Positions 18,109 to 26,262 of a stretch of DNA of 64,000 bases are shown here, in pieces. The notes below the pieces were generated by a model. That model had not been told where the DNA came from and searched no databases. It saw only the letters and a program-made list of their open reading frames with translations. The stretch comes from JAUUSJ01 sp051880475 (lineage in GTDB: Bacteria; Bacillota; Clostridia; Lachnospirales; Lachnospiraceae). The DNA lies in NCBI GenBank assembly GCA_051880475.1, contig JBJEOA010000065.1, positions 124,001 through 188,000 on the forward strand. The letters run 5' to 3'. The first letter of the stretch is position 1, and every line of letters starts with the position of its first letter. The position numbers were made by a program, and so were the translations under genes.

Positions 18109-18924
18109 ATGAAAGATGAAATGATGGCAAAAATCATGGATGAAGTTATGAAAAAAATGGGTGGAGCGCAAGTAGCGTCTGTAGCAGCATCCGCACCAGA
18201 AGCAGCATCCAAAATTAATGCAGATCTTTGCAGCTTAACAGAGTATGTTGGAACGGCTATGGGACATACAATTGGTTTAGTTATTGCAAACTTAGACAGC
18301 AGTGTACATGAATTATTAAAGATTGATCCTAAATACCGCTCAATCGGTATTATCAGTGATAGAGTTGGTGCTGGCCCTCAGATTATGGCTTGTGATGAGG
18401 CTATCAAAGCTACAAATACAGAGTGTGTACTTGTTGAGTGCCCAAGAGATACGGAAGGCGGCGCTGGACATGGATGCTTAATCGTTTTCGGTGCAGAGGA
18501 TGTATCTGATGCAAGAAGAGCTGTAGAGGTTGCATTAAAAGAAGTTGAGAGAACATTCGGTGACGTATATGGAAATCCTGCTGGACATCTTGAGTTCCAG
18601 TATACAGCTAGAGCTAGCTATGTATGTAATAAAGCTTTTGGCGCTCCTATCGGAAAAGCATTCGGCTTGACAGTAGGTGCTCCAGCTGGTATCGGTATCG
18701 TATTAGCAGATACAGCAGCTAAGACAGCTACAATTGATCCTATTTCTATCGCAACACCTGGTAACGGTGGAACAAGCTTCTCTAATGAGGTTAACTTCTT
18801 CTTCTCAGGAGATTCCGGAGCTGTTAGACAGGCTATTATCGCTGCAAGAGAAGTTGGAAAACAGTTATTGAAATCATTAGAGCCAGGCGAGCCTCTTGAG
18901 TCTTCAACTGTTCCATATATCTAA
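18109..18924 (+). CDS. pduB: Shell protein PduB (tandem BMC-T trimer)
   Basis: The 271-residue protein has two fused BMC domains, giving a pseudohexameric trimer. Residues 1-18 form a short amphipathic helix (MMAKIMDEVMKKM), followed by an Ala-rich linker to about residue 35. In Salmonella the PduB N-terminal extension links shell and core. I see no in-frame internal start with a Shine-Dalgarno near residue 37, so a PduB' short form is not obvious here. It lies 64 bases after the BMC-H gene, and a structured gap separates it from pduC. Confidence 0.93.
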   Translation: MKDEMMAKIMDEVMKKMGGAQVASVAASAPEAASKINADLCSLTEYVGTAMGHTIGLVIANLDSSVHELLKIDPKYRSIGIISDRVGAGPQIMACDEAIKATNTECVLVECPRDTEGGAGHGCLIVFGAEDVSDARRAVEVALKEVERTFGDVYGNPAGHLEFQYTARASYVCNKAFGAPIGKAFGLTVGAPAGIGIVLADTAAKTATIDPISIATPGNGGTSFSNEVNFFFSGDSGAVRQAIIAAREVGKQLLKSLEPGEPLESSTVPYI

Positions 18925-18984
18925 GATTTAAAGTGAGAAGTAAATCAAAGATCGTTTCATAATTATAAATATTGAACTAGAATT

Positions 18985-19005
18985 CTTGGTAATACGTTTG
19001 CCGAG
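18985..19005 (+). other. Intercistronic hairpin between pduB and pduC
   Basis: CTTGGTAA (18985-18992) can pair over eight bases, with G-U pairs, with TTGCCGAG (18998-19005) around loop TACGT. It is enclosed by a wider inverted repeat, TTAAAGTGA (18928-18936) and TCACTTTAA (19010-19018). There is no T-run, so it looks like an mRNA processing or stability element and not a terminator. Confidence 0.5.
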
Positions 19006-19042
19006 CAATTCACTTTAATAGAAATAGAGAGGTGTTAGTACT

Positions 19043-20704
19043 GTGAGAAGTAAACGTTTTGAAGTATTAGATCAAAGACCTGTTAATCAGGATGGTTACG
19101 TAAAAGAGTGGCCAGAAGTTGGTTTGATTGCAATGGACAGCCCATTTGATCCAAAACCAAGTTTGAAGATTGAAAATGGAAAAGTAGTAGAGTTAGACGG
19201 AAAGAAGAGAGCAGAGTTTGATATGCTTGATACTTTTATCGCTGATTACGCTATTGACTTAAGTAGAGCAGAAGAAGCTATGGCTATGGATTCCTTAGAG
19301 ATAGCTCATAAAATCTGTGATATTAATATAACAAGAGATCAGATTCTTGATATTACACTATCTATTACTCCTGCTAAGATGGTAGAAGTAGTTGGAAAAT
19401 TAAACGTTCTTGAGATGATGATGGGACTCACAAAGATGAGAGCTCGTCTTATGACATCTAACCAGTGTCATACAACAAACGTAAAGGATAATATGATTCA
19501 GATTGCAGCAGACGCAGCTGAGGCAGCTATCCGTGGTTTTGCTGAGCAAGAGACAACAGTAGGTATCGTACGTTACGCTCCTTTCAATGCTATGGCATTG
19601 ATGGTTGGTGCTCAGGTTGGACGTCCTGGTATTTTAACACAGTGTGCTGTAGAGGAAGCTACAGAGCTTGACCTTGGTATGAGAGGTTACACAGCTTATG
19701 CTGAGACAGTATCCGTATACGGAACAGAACCTGTATTTATGGATGGAGATGATACTCCTTGGTCTAAAGCATTCTTGGCATCTTGCTACGCATCTCGTGG
19801 TTTGAAGATGAGATTTACATCTGGTACTGGTTCAGAAGTACAGATGGGATTTGCTGAAGGTTGTTCTATGCTTTATCTTGAAGCTAGATGTTTATATGTT
19901 ACAAAGGGTGCTGGTGTACAGGGAACACAGAATGGTTCTGTATCTTGTATCGGTGTACCAGCAGCTGTACCTGGCGGTCTTCGAGCTGTTGCAGGTGAAA
20001 ACTTAATTGCTACATTACTTGACCTTGAATGTGTATCCAGTAATGACCAGACATTTACTCACTCTGATTTGAGAAGAGTTGCTCGTTCTATGCCACAGTT
20101 TATTCCTGGAACAGACTTTATTTGTTCTGGATATTCTGCAACTCCTAACTACGATAATATGTTTGCTGGTTCTAACTGGGATGCAGAAGATTATGAAGAT
20201 TGGTGTACAATTCAGCGTGACCTTAAGATCGACGGTGGATTACATCCAGTAACAGAAGAAGAAGTTGTTGCTATTCGTAATAAAGCAGCTAAAGTTATTC
20301 AGGCATTATTTAGAGAGCTTGGACTTCCTGAAATTACAGATGCAGAGGTTGAGGCTGCTACATACGCTAACGGATCTAAAGATATGCCAGACCGTAACGT
20401 AGTAGAAGACTTAAAAGCAGCAGAAGAAATGCTTGCTCGTGGAGTAACAGGTATTGACTTCGTTAAAGCACTTTACAGAGCTGGATACGAAGATGTTGCT
20501 GAGGCTGTATTCAACATTCAGAAAGCTAAAGTCGCTGGTGACTACTTACATACAGCAGCTATTTTTGATAAAGACTTCCATGTATTAAGTGCTGTTAACG
20601 TTCCTAATACATATTCTGGTCCTATGACAGGATATCAGATTAGCCCAGAGCGTTGGGAGAAGATGAGTAACATTCGTAAAGCTGTTGACCCAGCTAGCTT
20701 CTAG
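19043..20704 (+). CDS. pduC: B12-dependent diol dehydratase, large subunit
   Basis: The catalytic alpha subunit (553 residues) converts 1,2-propanediol to propionaldehyde by a cobalamin radical mechanism inside the microcompartment. Residues known from the Klebsiella oxytoca enzyme are present at the same numbers: Q141, H143, E170, E221, Q296, S301, D335 and S362. These bind substrate and the active-site metal ion. GTG 19043 is the start, after GAGAGGTG. Glycerol dehydratases are close relatives, so glycerol may also be a substrate. The PduP/PduQ context and the lack of a dha cluster favour propanediol. Subunits D and E follow. Confidence 0.97.
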   Translation: MRSKRFEVLDQRPVNQDGYVKEWPEVGLIAMDSPFDPKPSLKIENGKVVELDGKKRAEFDMLDTFIADYAIDLSRAEEAMAMDSLEIAHKICDINITRDQILDITLSITPAKMVEVVGKLNVLEMMMGLTKMRARLMTSNQCHTTNVKDNMIQIAADAAEAAIRGFAEQETTVGIVRYAPFNAMALMVGAQVGRPGILTQCAVEEATELDLGMRGYTAYAETVSVYGTEPVFMDGDDTPWSKAFLASCYASRGLKMRFTSGTGSEVQMGFAEGCSMLYLEARCLYVTKGAGVQGTQNGSVSCIGVPAAVPGGLRAVAGENLIATLLDLECVSSNDQTFTHSDLRRVARSMPQFIPGTDFICSGYSATPNYDNMFAGSNWDAEDYEDWCTIQRDLKIDGGLHPVTEEEVVAIRNKAAKVIQALFRELGLPEITDAEVEAATYANGSKDMPDRNVVEDLKAAEEMLARGVTGIDFVKALYRAGYEDVAEAVFNIQKAKVAGDYLHTAAIFDKDFHVLSAVNVPNTYSGPMTGYQISPERWEKMSNIRKAVDPASF

Positions 20705-20730
20705 TCGAGATTTAAGGAAGGTGAAAACAA

Positions 20731-21393
20731 ATGGCAATTGATCAAAAATTATTACAAAGCGTAATCGCAGAAGTGCTCAGAGAAATGAATTTAGAAGAGC
20801 CAGCAGCTCCTGCAGCTCCAGTTAGCAGTGCAGCAGCTAACGCAACTGACCTCGAATTGACAGAGGTTGGCGACGCAACAAAGGGCACAAACCCTAATGA
20901 AGTAGTTTTAGGTGTTGCTCCAGCATTTGGTGTATCTCAGACAACTAATATCGTAGGAATTCCTCATGGCAAGATTGTAAAAGAAATCATGGCTGGTATT
21001 GAGGAGGAAGGTGTATCCTGCCGCGTTGTTAAAGTATATAGAACATCTGACGTATCTTTCGTTGCTCATGATGCAGCTGAGTTAAGTGGTTCCGGAATTG
21101 GTATCGGTATTCAGTCTAAAGGTACTACAGTAATTCATCAGAAAGATTTACCACCATTAAGTAACTTAGAGTTATTCCCACAGTGTCCATTGATTGACCT
21201 TGATACATACAGACAGATTGGTAAGAATGCAGCAAAATATGCTAAGGGCGAATCTCCAAATCCTGTACCTGTACGTAACGATCAGATGGCTAGACCTAAA
21301 TATCAGGCTTTATCAGCTGTTCTTCATATTAAAGAGACAGAGCATGCTGACAGAAATAAAGCTCCTAAGGCTCTTAAAGTTACATTTAAATAA
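20731..21393 (+). CDS. pduD: Diol dehydratase, medium subunit
   Basis: The 220-residue beta subunit of the (alpha-beta-gamma)2 dehydratase helps to bind adenosylcobalamin with PduC. Residues 1-20 contain the amphipathic helix LLQSVIAEVLREM and an Ala/Pro-rich linker, the form of an encapsulation peptide that targets the enzyme to the BMC lumen. The core starts at about residue 45 (GTNPNEVVLGVAPAFG). It begins 26 bases after pduC. Confidence 0.95.
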   Translation: MAIDQKLLQSVIAEVLREMNLEEPAAPAAPVSSAAANATDLELTEVGDATKGTNPNEVVLGVAPAFGVSQTTNIVGIPHGKIVKEIMAGIEEEGVSCRVVKVYRTSDVSFVAHDAAELSGSGIGIGIQSKGTTVIHQKDLPPLSNLELFPQCPLIDLDTYRQIGKNAAKYAKGESPNPVPVRNDQMARPKYQALSAVLHIKETEHADRNKAPKALKVTFK

Positions 21394-21406
21394 TATGTGA
21401 AAATCT

Positions 21407-21487
21407 CGCTTCCTTAGTCTTGTACGGTTTTTAGCATATTGGGAAGTGAATGTACATAAGAACTCAACGGGTTTTGGTCGTTGGAGT
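21407..21487 (+). other. Two intercistronic hairpins between pduD and pduE
   Basis: CGCTTCC (21407-21413) can pair with GGAAGTG (21442-21448). ACTCAACG (21462-21469) can pair with CGTTGGAGT (21479-21487) with one bulged G. No T-run follows. The pduD-pduE gap of 126 bases is long for subunits of one complex and is mostly filled by these structures. Confidence 0.45.
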
Positions 21488-21519
21488 GTCAGATTCAAAT
21501 AATAACGGAGGTGCCGAAC

Positions 21520-22026
21520 GTGGATCAAGAACAATTAGTAAGACAGATAATGCAAGAAGTTTTAAAAAATATGCAACTCGCTACAGCTGCTCCAGCAGCA
21601 TGTGCTTGTGAAGATAAAGTAACAAAGGAACAGTATCCTTTAGCAGAGAAAATTCCTGAGAGAATTAAAACTCCTACAGGAGTTGCTCTATCCGATATTA
21701 CATTGGATAAAGTTATCAGTGGTGAGATTACAGCAAAAGATATGAGAATTTCTCCTGAGACATTGGAGATGCAAGCTCAGGTTGCTGAATCCGTTAGAAG
21801 AGATGCATTCGCATCTAACTTAAGAAGAGCAGGCGAGTTAATCGCTGTACCAGATGCAAGATTATTAGAGATTTACAATGCTCTTAGACCATATAGATCT
21901 ACAAAAGCTGAGTTAATCGCCATCGGTGATGAGTTAATCAATCAATACGGAGCTACTGTAAGTGGAAACTTCGTAAAAGAAGCAGCAGAAGTATATGAGC
22001 AAAGAGGTAGATTGAAAAAAGCATAA
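21520..22026 (+). CDS. pduE: Diol dehydratase, small subunit
   Basis: The 168-residue gamma subunit of diol dehydratase. GTG 21520 is chosen because GGAGGTG lies just upstream and the resulting N-terminus MDQEQLVRQIMQEVLKNM forms an amphipathic helix like those on PduD and PduB, a probable encapsulation peptide. The core from YPLAEKIPERIKTPTG onward is typical of the family. An upstream in-frame ATG at 21481 lies inside the hairpin region and before the ribosome site. pduG starts 29 bases on. Confidence 0.95.
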   Translation: MDQEQLVRQIMQEVLKNMQLATAAPAACACEDKVTKEQYPLAEKIPERIKTPTGVALSDITLDKVISGEITAKDMRISPETLEMQAQVAESVRRDAFASNLRRAGELIAVPDARLLEIYNALRPYRSTKAELIAIGDELINQYGATVSGNFVKEAAEVYEQRGRLKKA

Positions 22027-22055
22027 GTTTTAGATAATCTGCAGGAGGTGTTAGC

Positions 22056-23873
22056 GTGAGTAAAATAATCGCAGGTGTAGATATTGGTAATGCTACAACG
22101 GAGGTCGCATTAGCAAGAGTCGATGGAACAAATGTAGAATTTTTATCAAGCGGTATTGTGCCTACTTCAGGAATCAAGGGAACAAAACAAAACATACATG
22201 GTGTATTCAAATCCTTACACGATGCACTAGTTAAAGTTGGAATGGATATTCAAGATTTAGACGAGGTAAGAGTTAACGAGGCAGCACCAGTTATCGGTGA
22301 TGTTGCGATGGAGACAATTACTGAGACGATCATAACAGAATCTACAATGATTGGGCATAACCCAAATACTCCTGGTGGAATCGGTATTGGTGTTGGATAT
22401 ACGGTTGTTATTGATAAATTATCACAAACTAAATTAGATAAAGATGTAATTGTTATTATTCCATCAAACATCTCATTTGATTACGCAGCACAGCTTATAA
22501 ATACATATAGTAAAAATGTTAATATCACAGGTGCCATTGTCCAAAAGGACGATGGCGTCTTGATTAACAACAGATTAGACAAACAGATACCAATTGTGGA
22601 CGAAGTTGATTTAATTGACAAGGTTCCAATTGGTATGTTATGTGCTATTGAGGTTGCCCCTGTTGGTGGCGTTGTAGAAGTTTTGTCTAATCCTTACGGT
22701 ATTGCAACGTTGTTTAAACTCTCCTCGGAGGAGACAAAACAAGTTGTTCCAATTGCGAGAGCATTGATTGGAAATAGATCAGCTGTAGTAATCAAGACTC
22801 CGGAAGGAGATGTAAAAGAGCGACGTATTCCAGCTGGAAAAATTCAGATTATTGGTAAGAAGAAGGCAGAGGTAGATGTCGACGCAGGTGCTGATAAGAT
22901 TATGGAAGCTGTCAATACAGTGGACGAGATTGAAGATGTAAAGGGCGAACCTGGAACAAACGCTGGCGGTATGTTAGAGAAAGTTCGACAGGTAATGTCT
23001 AATCTGACTAATCAGCATCCAAGAGATATTAAGATACAAGATTTATTGGCTGTAGATACATTTAATCCACAGCAAGTAAAAGGTGGACTGGCAAATGAAT
23101 TTTCATTAGAAAATGCTGTTGGTATTGCTGCCATGGTTAAGGCTGACAGACTTCAGATGGAGATGATAGCAGAAGAATTGACAGATAGATTAAAGGTTCC
23201 TGTAAGTGTAGGTGGAGTGGAGGCTGATATGGCTATCCGCGGAGCATTGACAACGCCAGGTACAGCGAAGCCATTAGCTATCTTGGATATGGGTGCTGGT
23301 TCAACAGATGCCTCTATCATTAACAGAGAAGGAAAGATCAAATCTATCCATTTAGCAGGTGCCGGAAATATGGTTACTCTGCTTATTAAATCAGAATTGG
23401 GTATTGAAGAATTTGAAATAGCAGAAGATATTAAAAAATATCCGCTTGCTAAAGTAGAAAGTTTATTCCATATAAGACATGAAGATGGAACCGTACAATT
23501 CTTCGAAAAACCACTTGACCCAAGCGTATTTGCAAAAGTAGTTTTGATAAAAGAAGGCAAGTTAGTTCCATTAGACGGATTAAATTCGTTAGAGAAAATT
23601 AAGTTGGTTCGTAATTCTGCAAAGAAAAAGGTGTTTGTAACGAATGCCATCAGAGCATTGCAAAAAGTAAGTCCAACAAAGAATGTTCGAGATATCGAGT
23701 TCGTTGTATTAGTTGGAGGTTCTGCTCTTGACTTTGAGGTTCCTCAATTAGTGACAGATGCTCTGTCACAGTATAAGGTAGTAGCTGGTCGAGCTAATAT
23801 CAGGGGAAGTGAAGGACCACGTAACGCAGTTGCAACAGGATTAGTATTGGCTAGCACAGAAAAGGGTGAGTAA
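22056..23873 (+). CDS. pduG: Diol dehydratase reactivase, large subunit
   Basis: The 605-residue chaperone-like ATPase exchanges damaged cobalamin from inactivated dehydratase for fresh adenosylcobalamin, working with PduH. The actin/Hsp70-type ATPase fold is indicated by the N-terminal phosphate loop GVDIGNATTEVAL and the later DMGAGSTDASI and LVGGSALDFEVP. GTG 22056 follows GGAGGTG. The length is normal (DdrA/PduG about 610). It is translated almost directly with pduH. Confidence 0.96.
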   Translation: MSKIIAGVDIGNATTEVALARVDGTNVEFLSSGIVPTSGIKGTKQNIHGVFKSLHDALVKVGMDIQDLDEVRVNEAAPVIGDVAMETITETIITESTMIGHNPNTPGGIGIGVGYTVVIDKLSQTKLDKDVIVIIPSNISFDYAAQLINTYSKNVNITGAIVQKDDGVLINNRLDKQIPIVDEVDLIDKVPIGMLCAIEVAPVGGVVEVLSNPYGIATLFKLSSEETKQVVPIARALIGNRSAVVIKTPEGDVKERRIPAGKIQIIGKKKAEVDVDAGADKIMEAVNTVDEIEDVKGEPGTNAGGMLEKVRQVMSNLTNQHPRDIKIQDLLAVDTFNPQQVKGGLANEFSLENAVGIAAMVKADRLQMEMIAEELTDRLKVPVSVGGVEADMAIRGALTTPGTAKPLAILDMGAGSTDASIINREGKIKSIHLAGAGNMVTLLIKSELGIEEFEIAEDIKKYPLAKVESLFHIRHEDGTVQFFEKPLDPSVFAKVVLIKEGKLVPLDGLNSLEKIKLVRNSAKKKVFVTNAIRALQKVSPTKNVRDIEFVVLVGGSALDFEVPQLVTDALSQYKVVAGRANIRGSEGPRNAVATGLVLASTEKGE

Positions 23874-23875
23874 TT

Positions 23876-24244
23876 ATGGCTATGGAAGCAATGAATTCCA
23901 CATTTAATGATAGACCCGTTGTAAAAGTATACTATGACAGCAGCAGCGTTAGAGAAGAAGAAATAAAAAGTATACTTTATGGGATCGAAGAGGAAGGTAT
24001 CCCTTTTGATGTAGTTGCAGGAAATAAAAAAGATGCAGTTGCGTTGGCATATGACGCAAGCGTAAATTCTAGATTAGGGGTCGGTGTGGGTATCGGAAAG
24101 GACAATATCGTTCTTCATTATGAAAAGCTGAACCCAACGGAACCTATTTTTTGTGTAAGCAGAAAGAGAGCTGCGAACTATCGTATCTTAGGTGCAAATG
24201 CAGCTAGATTAGTCAAAAAAATGCCTTTCAGAAACTTTGAATAA
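23876..24244 (+). CDS. pduH: Diol dehydratase reactivase, small subunit
   Basis: The 122-residue partner of PduG resembles the beta subunit of the dehydratase and swaps with it during reactivation. It shows the family pattern PVVKVYYD, GIEEEGIPFDV, GVGVGIG and RILGANAARLVK. Only two bases separate the pduG stop from its ATG, so the pair is translationally coupled. Confidence 0.93.
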   Translation: MAMEAMNSTFNDRPVVKVYYDSSSVREEEIKSILYGIEEEGIPFDVVAGNKKDAVALAYDASVNSRLGVGVGIGKDNIVLHYEKLNPTEPIFCVSRKRAANYRILGANAARLVKKMPFRNFE

Positions 24245-24270
24245 TAAAGTCAGATAAGGGAGGTGTGATT

Positions 24271-25002
24271 GTGGCGCTAAAATGTACAGGGTTTATTGAA
24301 ACCCTAGGGTTAGCAGCGGCAATAGAGGCCGCAGATACCGCTGTAAAGAGTGCGAATGTTAAGCTAATCGGATATGAGTACACAAAAGGAGACGGTATGT
24401 GTACGGTGAAGATTGAGGGAGACGTTGGAGCAGTAAAAGCAGCGATAGCCGCCGCTTCTATATCAGCATCAAAGGTATGGGGTGTATACAGCACAGATGT
24501 GATTGCACGTCCAGCAGCCGGCATTGATATGCTTATTCATAATGCGGATGCTACAATTGGATACGAGGATCCAAATGCAGTATCAAAAGAAGGGGAAAAT
24601 GAAGAAGAAGCAGAGGAAGAATCTGAGGAGTCTGACTCGCCAAAGGCAGAAGAAAATTTTGAGCCTACAGAAGAAGTGATACAATTGGTTGAACCAGAAA
24701 CTATAGAGGAAGAAAGTATCGAGAAAATCGAGCTAGAACAGTCTGAAGCTGTAGATGAGGAAGAGCCAGAAACTGTAGAAGAGATAGAAGAAATTTCTGA
24801 ACCTGCGAAAGAGGAAGGCACAAAAGATGCTGAGCCTGCAAAAGAAGTGAAACTAGAAGAGTCTGAAGAGGATGAGGAGCCAGCAGATATTCAAAAACAA
24901 GAAGTTCCAAAGGAGACGCCAAAGAGAACGAATTCTAGAAAAAGAAGGAGAACATCTGGAAAGAATCCAAAGGGAAATGGAAAAAATCCTGAAAATGAAT
25001 AA
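24271..25002 (+). CDS. BMC-H shell protein with long acidic-then-basic C-terminal tail (PduK position)
   Basis: Residues 1-90 form a BMC domain (CTGFIETLGLAAAIEAAD start, GDVGAVKAA core). After a linker, residues 107-217 hold about 50 Glu/Asp in 111 positions. The last 26 residues are basic (KRTNSRKRRR and onward, 10 Lys/Arg). GTG 24271 is preferred because AAGGGAGG lies seven bases upstream; GTG 24265 is too close. Salmonella PduK occupies a similar slot and also has a C-terminal extension, but that extension is Cys-containing and shorter. No such cysteines appear here. The tail looks disordered and could bind cargo or cytoplasmic partners; its function is unknown. Confidence 0.85.
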   Translation: MALKCTGFIETLGLAAAIEAADTAVKSANVKLIGYEYTKGDGMCTVKIEGDVGAVKAAIAAASISASKVWGVYSTDVIARPAAGIDMLIHNADATIGYEDPNAVSKEGENEEEAEEESEESDSPKAEENFEPTEEVIQLVEPETIEEESIEKIELEQSEAVDEEEPETVEEIEEISEPAKEEGTKDAEPAKEVKLEESEEDEEPADIQKQEVPKETPKRTNSRKRRRTSGKNPKGNGKNPENE

Positions 25003-25032
25003 GGATGGGTCACTCGCCAAGGAGGATATAGA

Positions 25033-25311
25033 ATGATAAATGAAGCATTGGGAATGATTGAAACAAAAGGTTTAGTAGGCGCAATTGAAGCTGCCGATGC
25101 TATGACAAAATCAGCTAATGTTACTTTAGTTGGATATGAGAAAATCGGTTCTGGGCTTGTCACAGTCATGGTAAGAGGCGATGTCGGAGCAACAAAAGCA
25201 GCCGTAGACGCTGGTGCAGTGGCAGCAGATAAGGTTGGAGAGTTAATTTCTCAGCACGTAATTCCACGCCCTCACAGTGATGTTGAAAAGATTTTACCAA
25301 AGCAAGTTTAG
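25033..25311 (+). CDS. pduA: BMC-H shell hexamer protein, PduA/PduJ type (copy 2)
   Basis: The 92-residue protein is about 87 percent identical by eye to the BMC-H gene at 17766 (12 differences, mostly in the first four residues and around positions 70-75). The pore region KIGSGLV is the same in both. PDU shells usually contain two such paralogues, PduA and PduJ, but which is which cannot be told from sequence alone, so the symbol is tentative. AAGGAGG precedes the ATG. A strong hairpin follows the gene. Confidence 0.92.
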   Translation: MINEALGMIETKGLVGAIEAADAMTKSANVTLVGYEKIGSGLVTVMVRGDVGATKAAVDAGAVAADKVGELISQHVIPRPHSDVEKILPKQV

Positions 25312-25359
25312 GAAAACTAAGCTAAATTATTTCGTAATCTGATTATGGAGTAGTTCACA

Positions 25360-25398
25360 GCGAATCAAGGGGACATGGTCTCATGTCCTTTGGTTCGT
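25360..25398 (+). other. Strong intercistronic hairpin after the second BMC-H gene
   Basis: CGAATCAAGGGGACATG (25361-25377) pairs with CATGTCCTTTGGTTCG (25382-25397) over about 16 base pairs with one bulged G and loop GTCT. No T-run follows, so it probably protects or processes the shell-protein mRNA. The ATG at 25383 lies inside the stem, which argues against it as the eutJ start. Confidence 0.65.
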
Positions 25399-25433
25399 TG
25401 GTAAAAAGGAGTAAAGAAAAAGGGTTGAATTTG

Positions 25434-26252
25434 ATGAACAATTATAACGACACACTAGTAAAATTTAATTCATTAATAGAAAAAAATGAATTTGCCCCTT
25501 TTGAAGGTGATTTAAAAGTTGGAGTAGATTTAGGTACAGCCAATATTGTGCTGTCCGTTGTAGACTCTAATAATACACCAATTGCAGGAGCAACATATCC
25601 ATCTACAGTAGTAAGAGATGGTATTGTTGTAGACTTTATCGGTGCCTCAAGAGTTGTGAGACGACTAAAAGCACAGTTAGAAGAACTTTTAGGAAGAGAG
25701 CTAGTTTATGCGGCTACTGCCATTCCGCCTGGAATTATGGAGGGAAATGTAAAAGTAATATCTAATGTTGTGGAAGCGTCAGATTTTGAGGTCTCCAATG
25801 TAATAGATGAACCGACTGCGGCGGCCAGTGTTCTTGGAATTACAGATGGTGCTGTTGTCGATGTGGGTGGCGGTACAACAGGTATTAGTATACTCAAAGA
25901 AGGTAAGGTAGTGTTCACAGCGGACGAGCCAACAGGTGGTACGCATATGACATTAGTATTAGCGGGATATTTTAAGACTTCTTTTGAGGAAGCTGAGAAA
26001 ATTAAAAAAGATGCTTCTAGAGAGAGTGAGGTATTTCCAATAATAAAACCAGTCGTACAAAAAATGGCAGCGATTGTCAATCGCTTTATAAAAGGATACG
26101 ATGTGGATGTTATTTATGTAGTGGGTGGTGCATGTACATTCAAAGACTTCGAGAAGGTTTTTGAGAAAGAAACTGGAATTAAGACAATAAAGCCAAAGGA
26201 ACCATTATTGGTAACCCCACTTGGCATTGCAATGAATAGTACCTTAGAATAG
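25434..26252 (+). CDS. eutJ: EutJ-like Hsp70/actin-fold chaperone of the microcompartment
   Basis: About 272 residues with the actin/Hsp70 ATPase pattern: phosphate 1 GVDLGTANIVLSVVD, IDEPTAAASVLG, phosphate 2 VVDVGGGTTGIS and YVVGGA. EutJ proteins occur in ethanolamine and many clostridial BMC loci; their role is thought to be chaperone-like, perhaps reactivating or assembling cargo, but it is not well established. The start at ATG 25434 gives a usual EutJ length. ATG 25383, which would add 17 residues, lies inside a stable hairpin. Overlap with pduGH function is possible. Confidence 0.85.
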   Translation: MNNYNDTLVKFNSLIEKNEFAPFEGDLKVGVDLGTANIVLSVVDSNNTPIAGATYPSTVVRDGIVVDFIGASRVVRRLKAQLEELLGRELVYAATAIPPGIMEGNVKVISNVVEASDFEVSNVIDEPTAAASVLGITDGAVVDVGGGTTGISILKEGKVVFTADEPTGGTHMTLVLAGYFKTSFEEAEKIKKDASRESEVFPIIKPVVQKMAAIVNRFIKGYDVDVIYVVGGACTFKDFEKVFEKETGIKTIKPKEPLLVTPLGIAMNSTLE

Positions 26253-26262
26253 GTGATTAGCG

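Noticed and set aside
23153..23650. 165-residue reverse-strand open frame inside pduG
   Set aside because: Lies wholly antisense to a well-conserved gene, has no ribosome site or recognisable family, and follows the codon shadow of pduG.
24271..25002. Frameshift joining a BMC gene to an unrelated gene
   Set aside because: The tail is one continuous low-complexity frame with a proper stop, and the next gene has its own ribosome site; no shifted homologous frame is visible.
25383..25433. Upstream ATG 25383 as the eutJ start
   Set aside because: It lies inside a very stable hairpin, which would hide it from ribosomes, and it makes the protein longer than usual.
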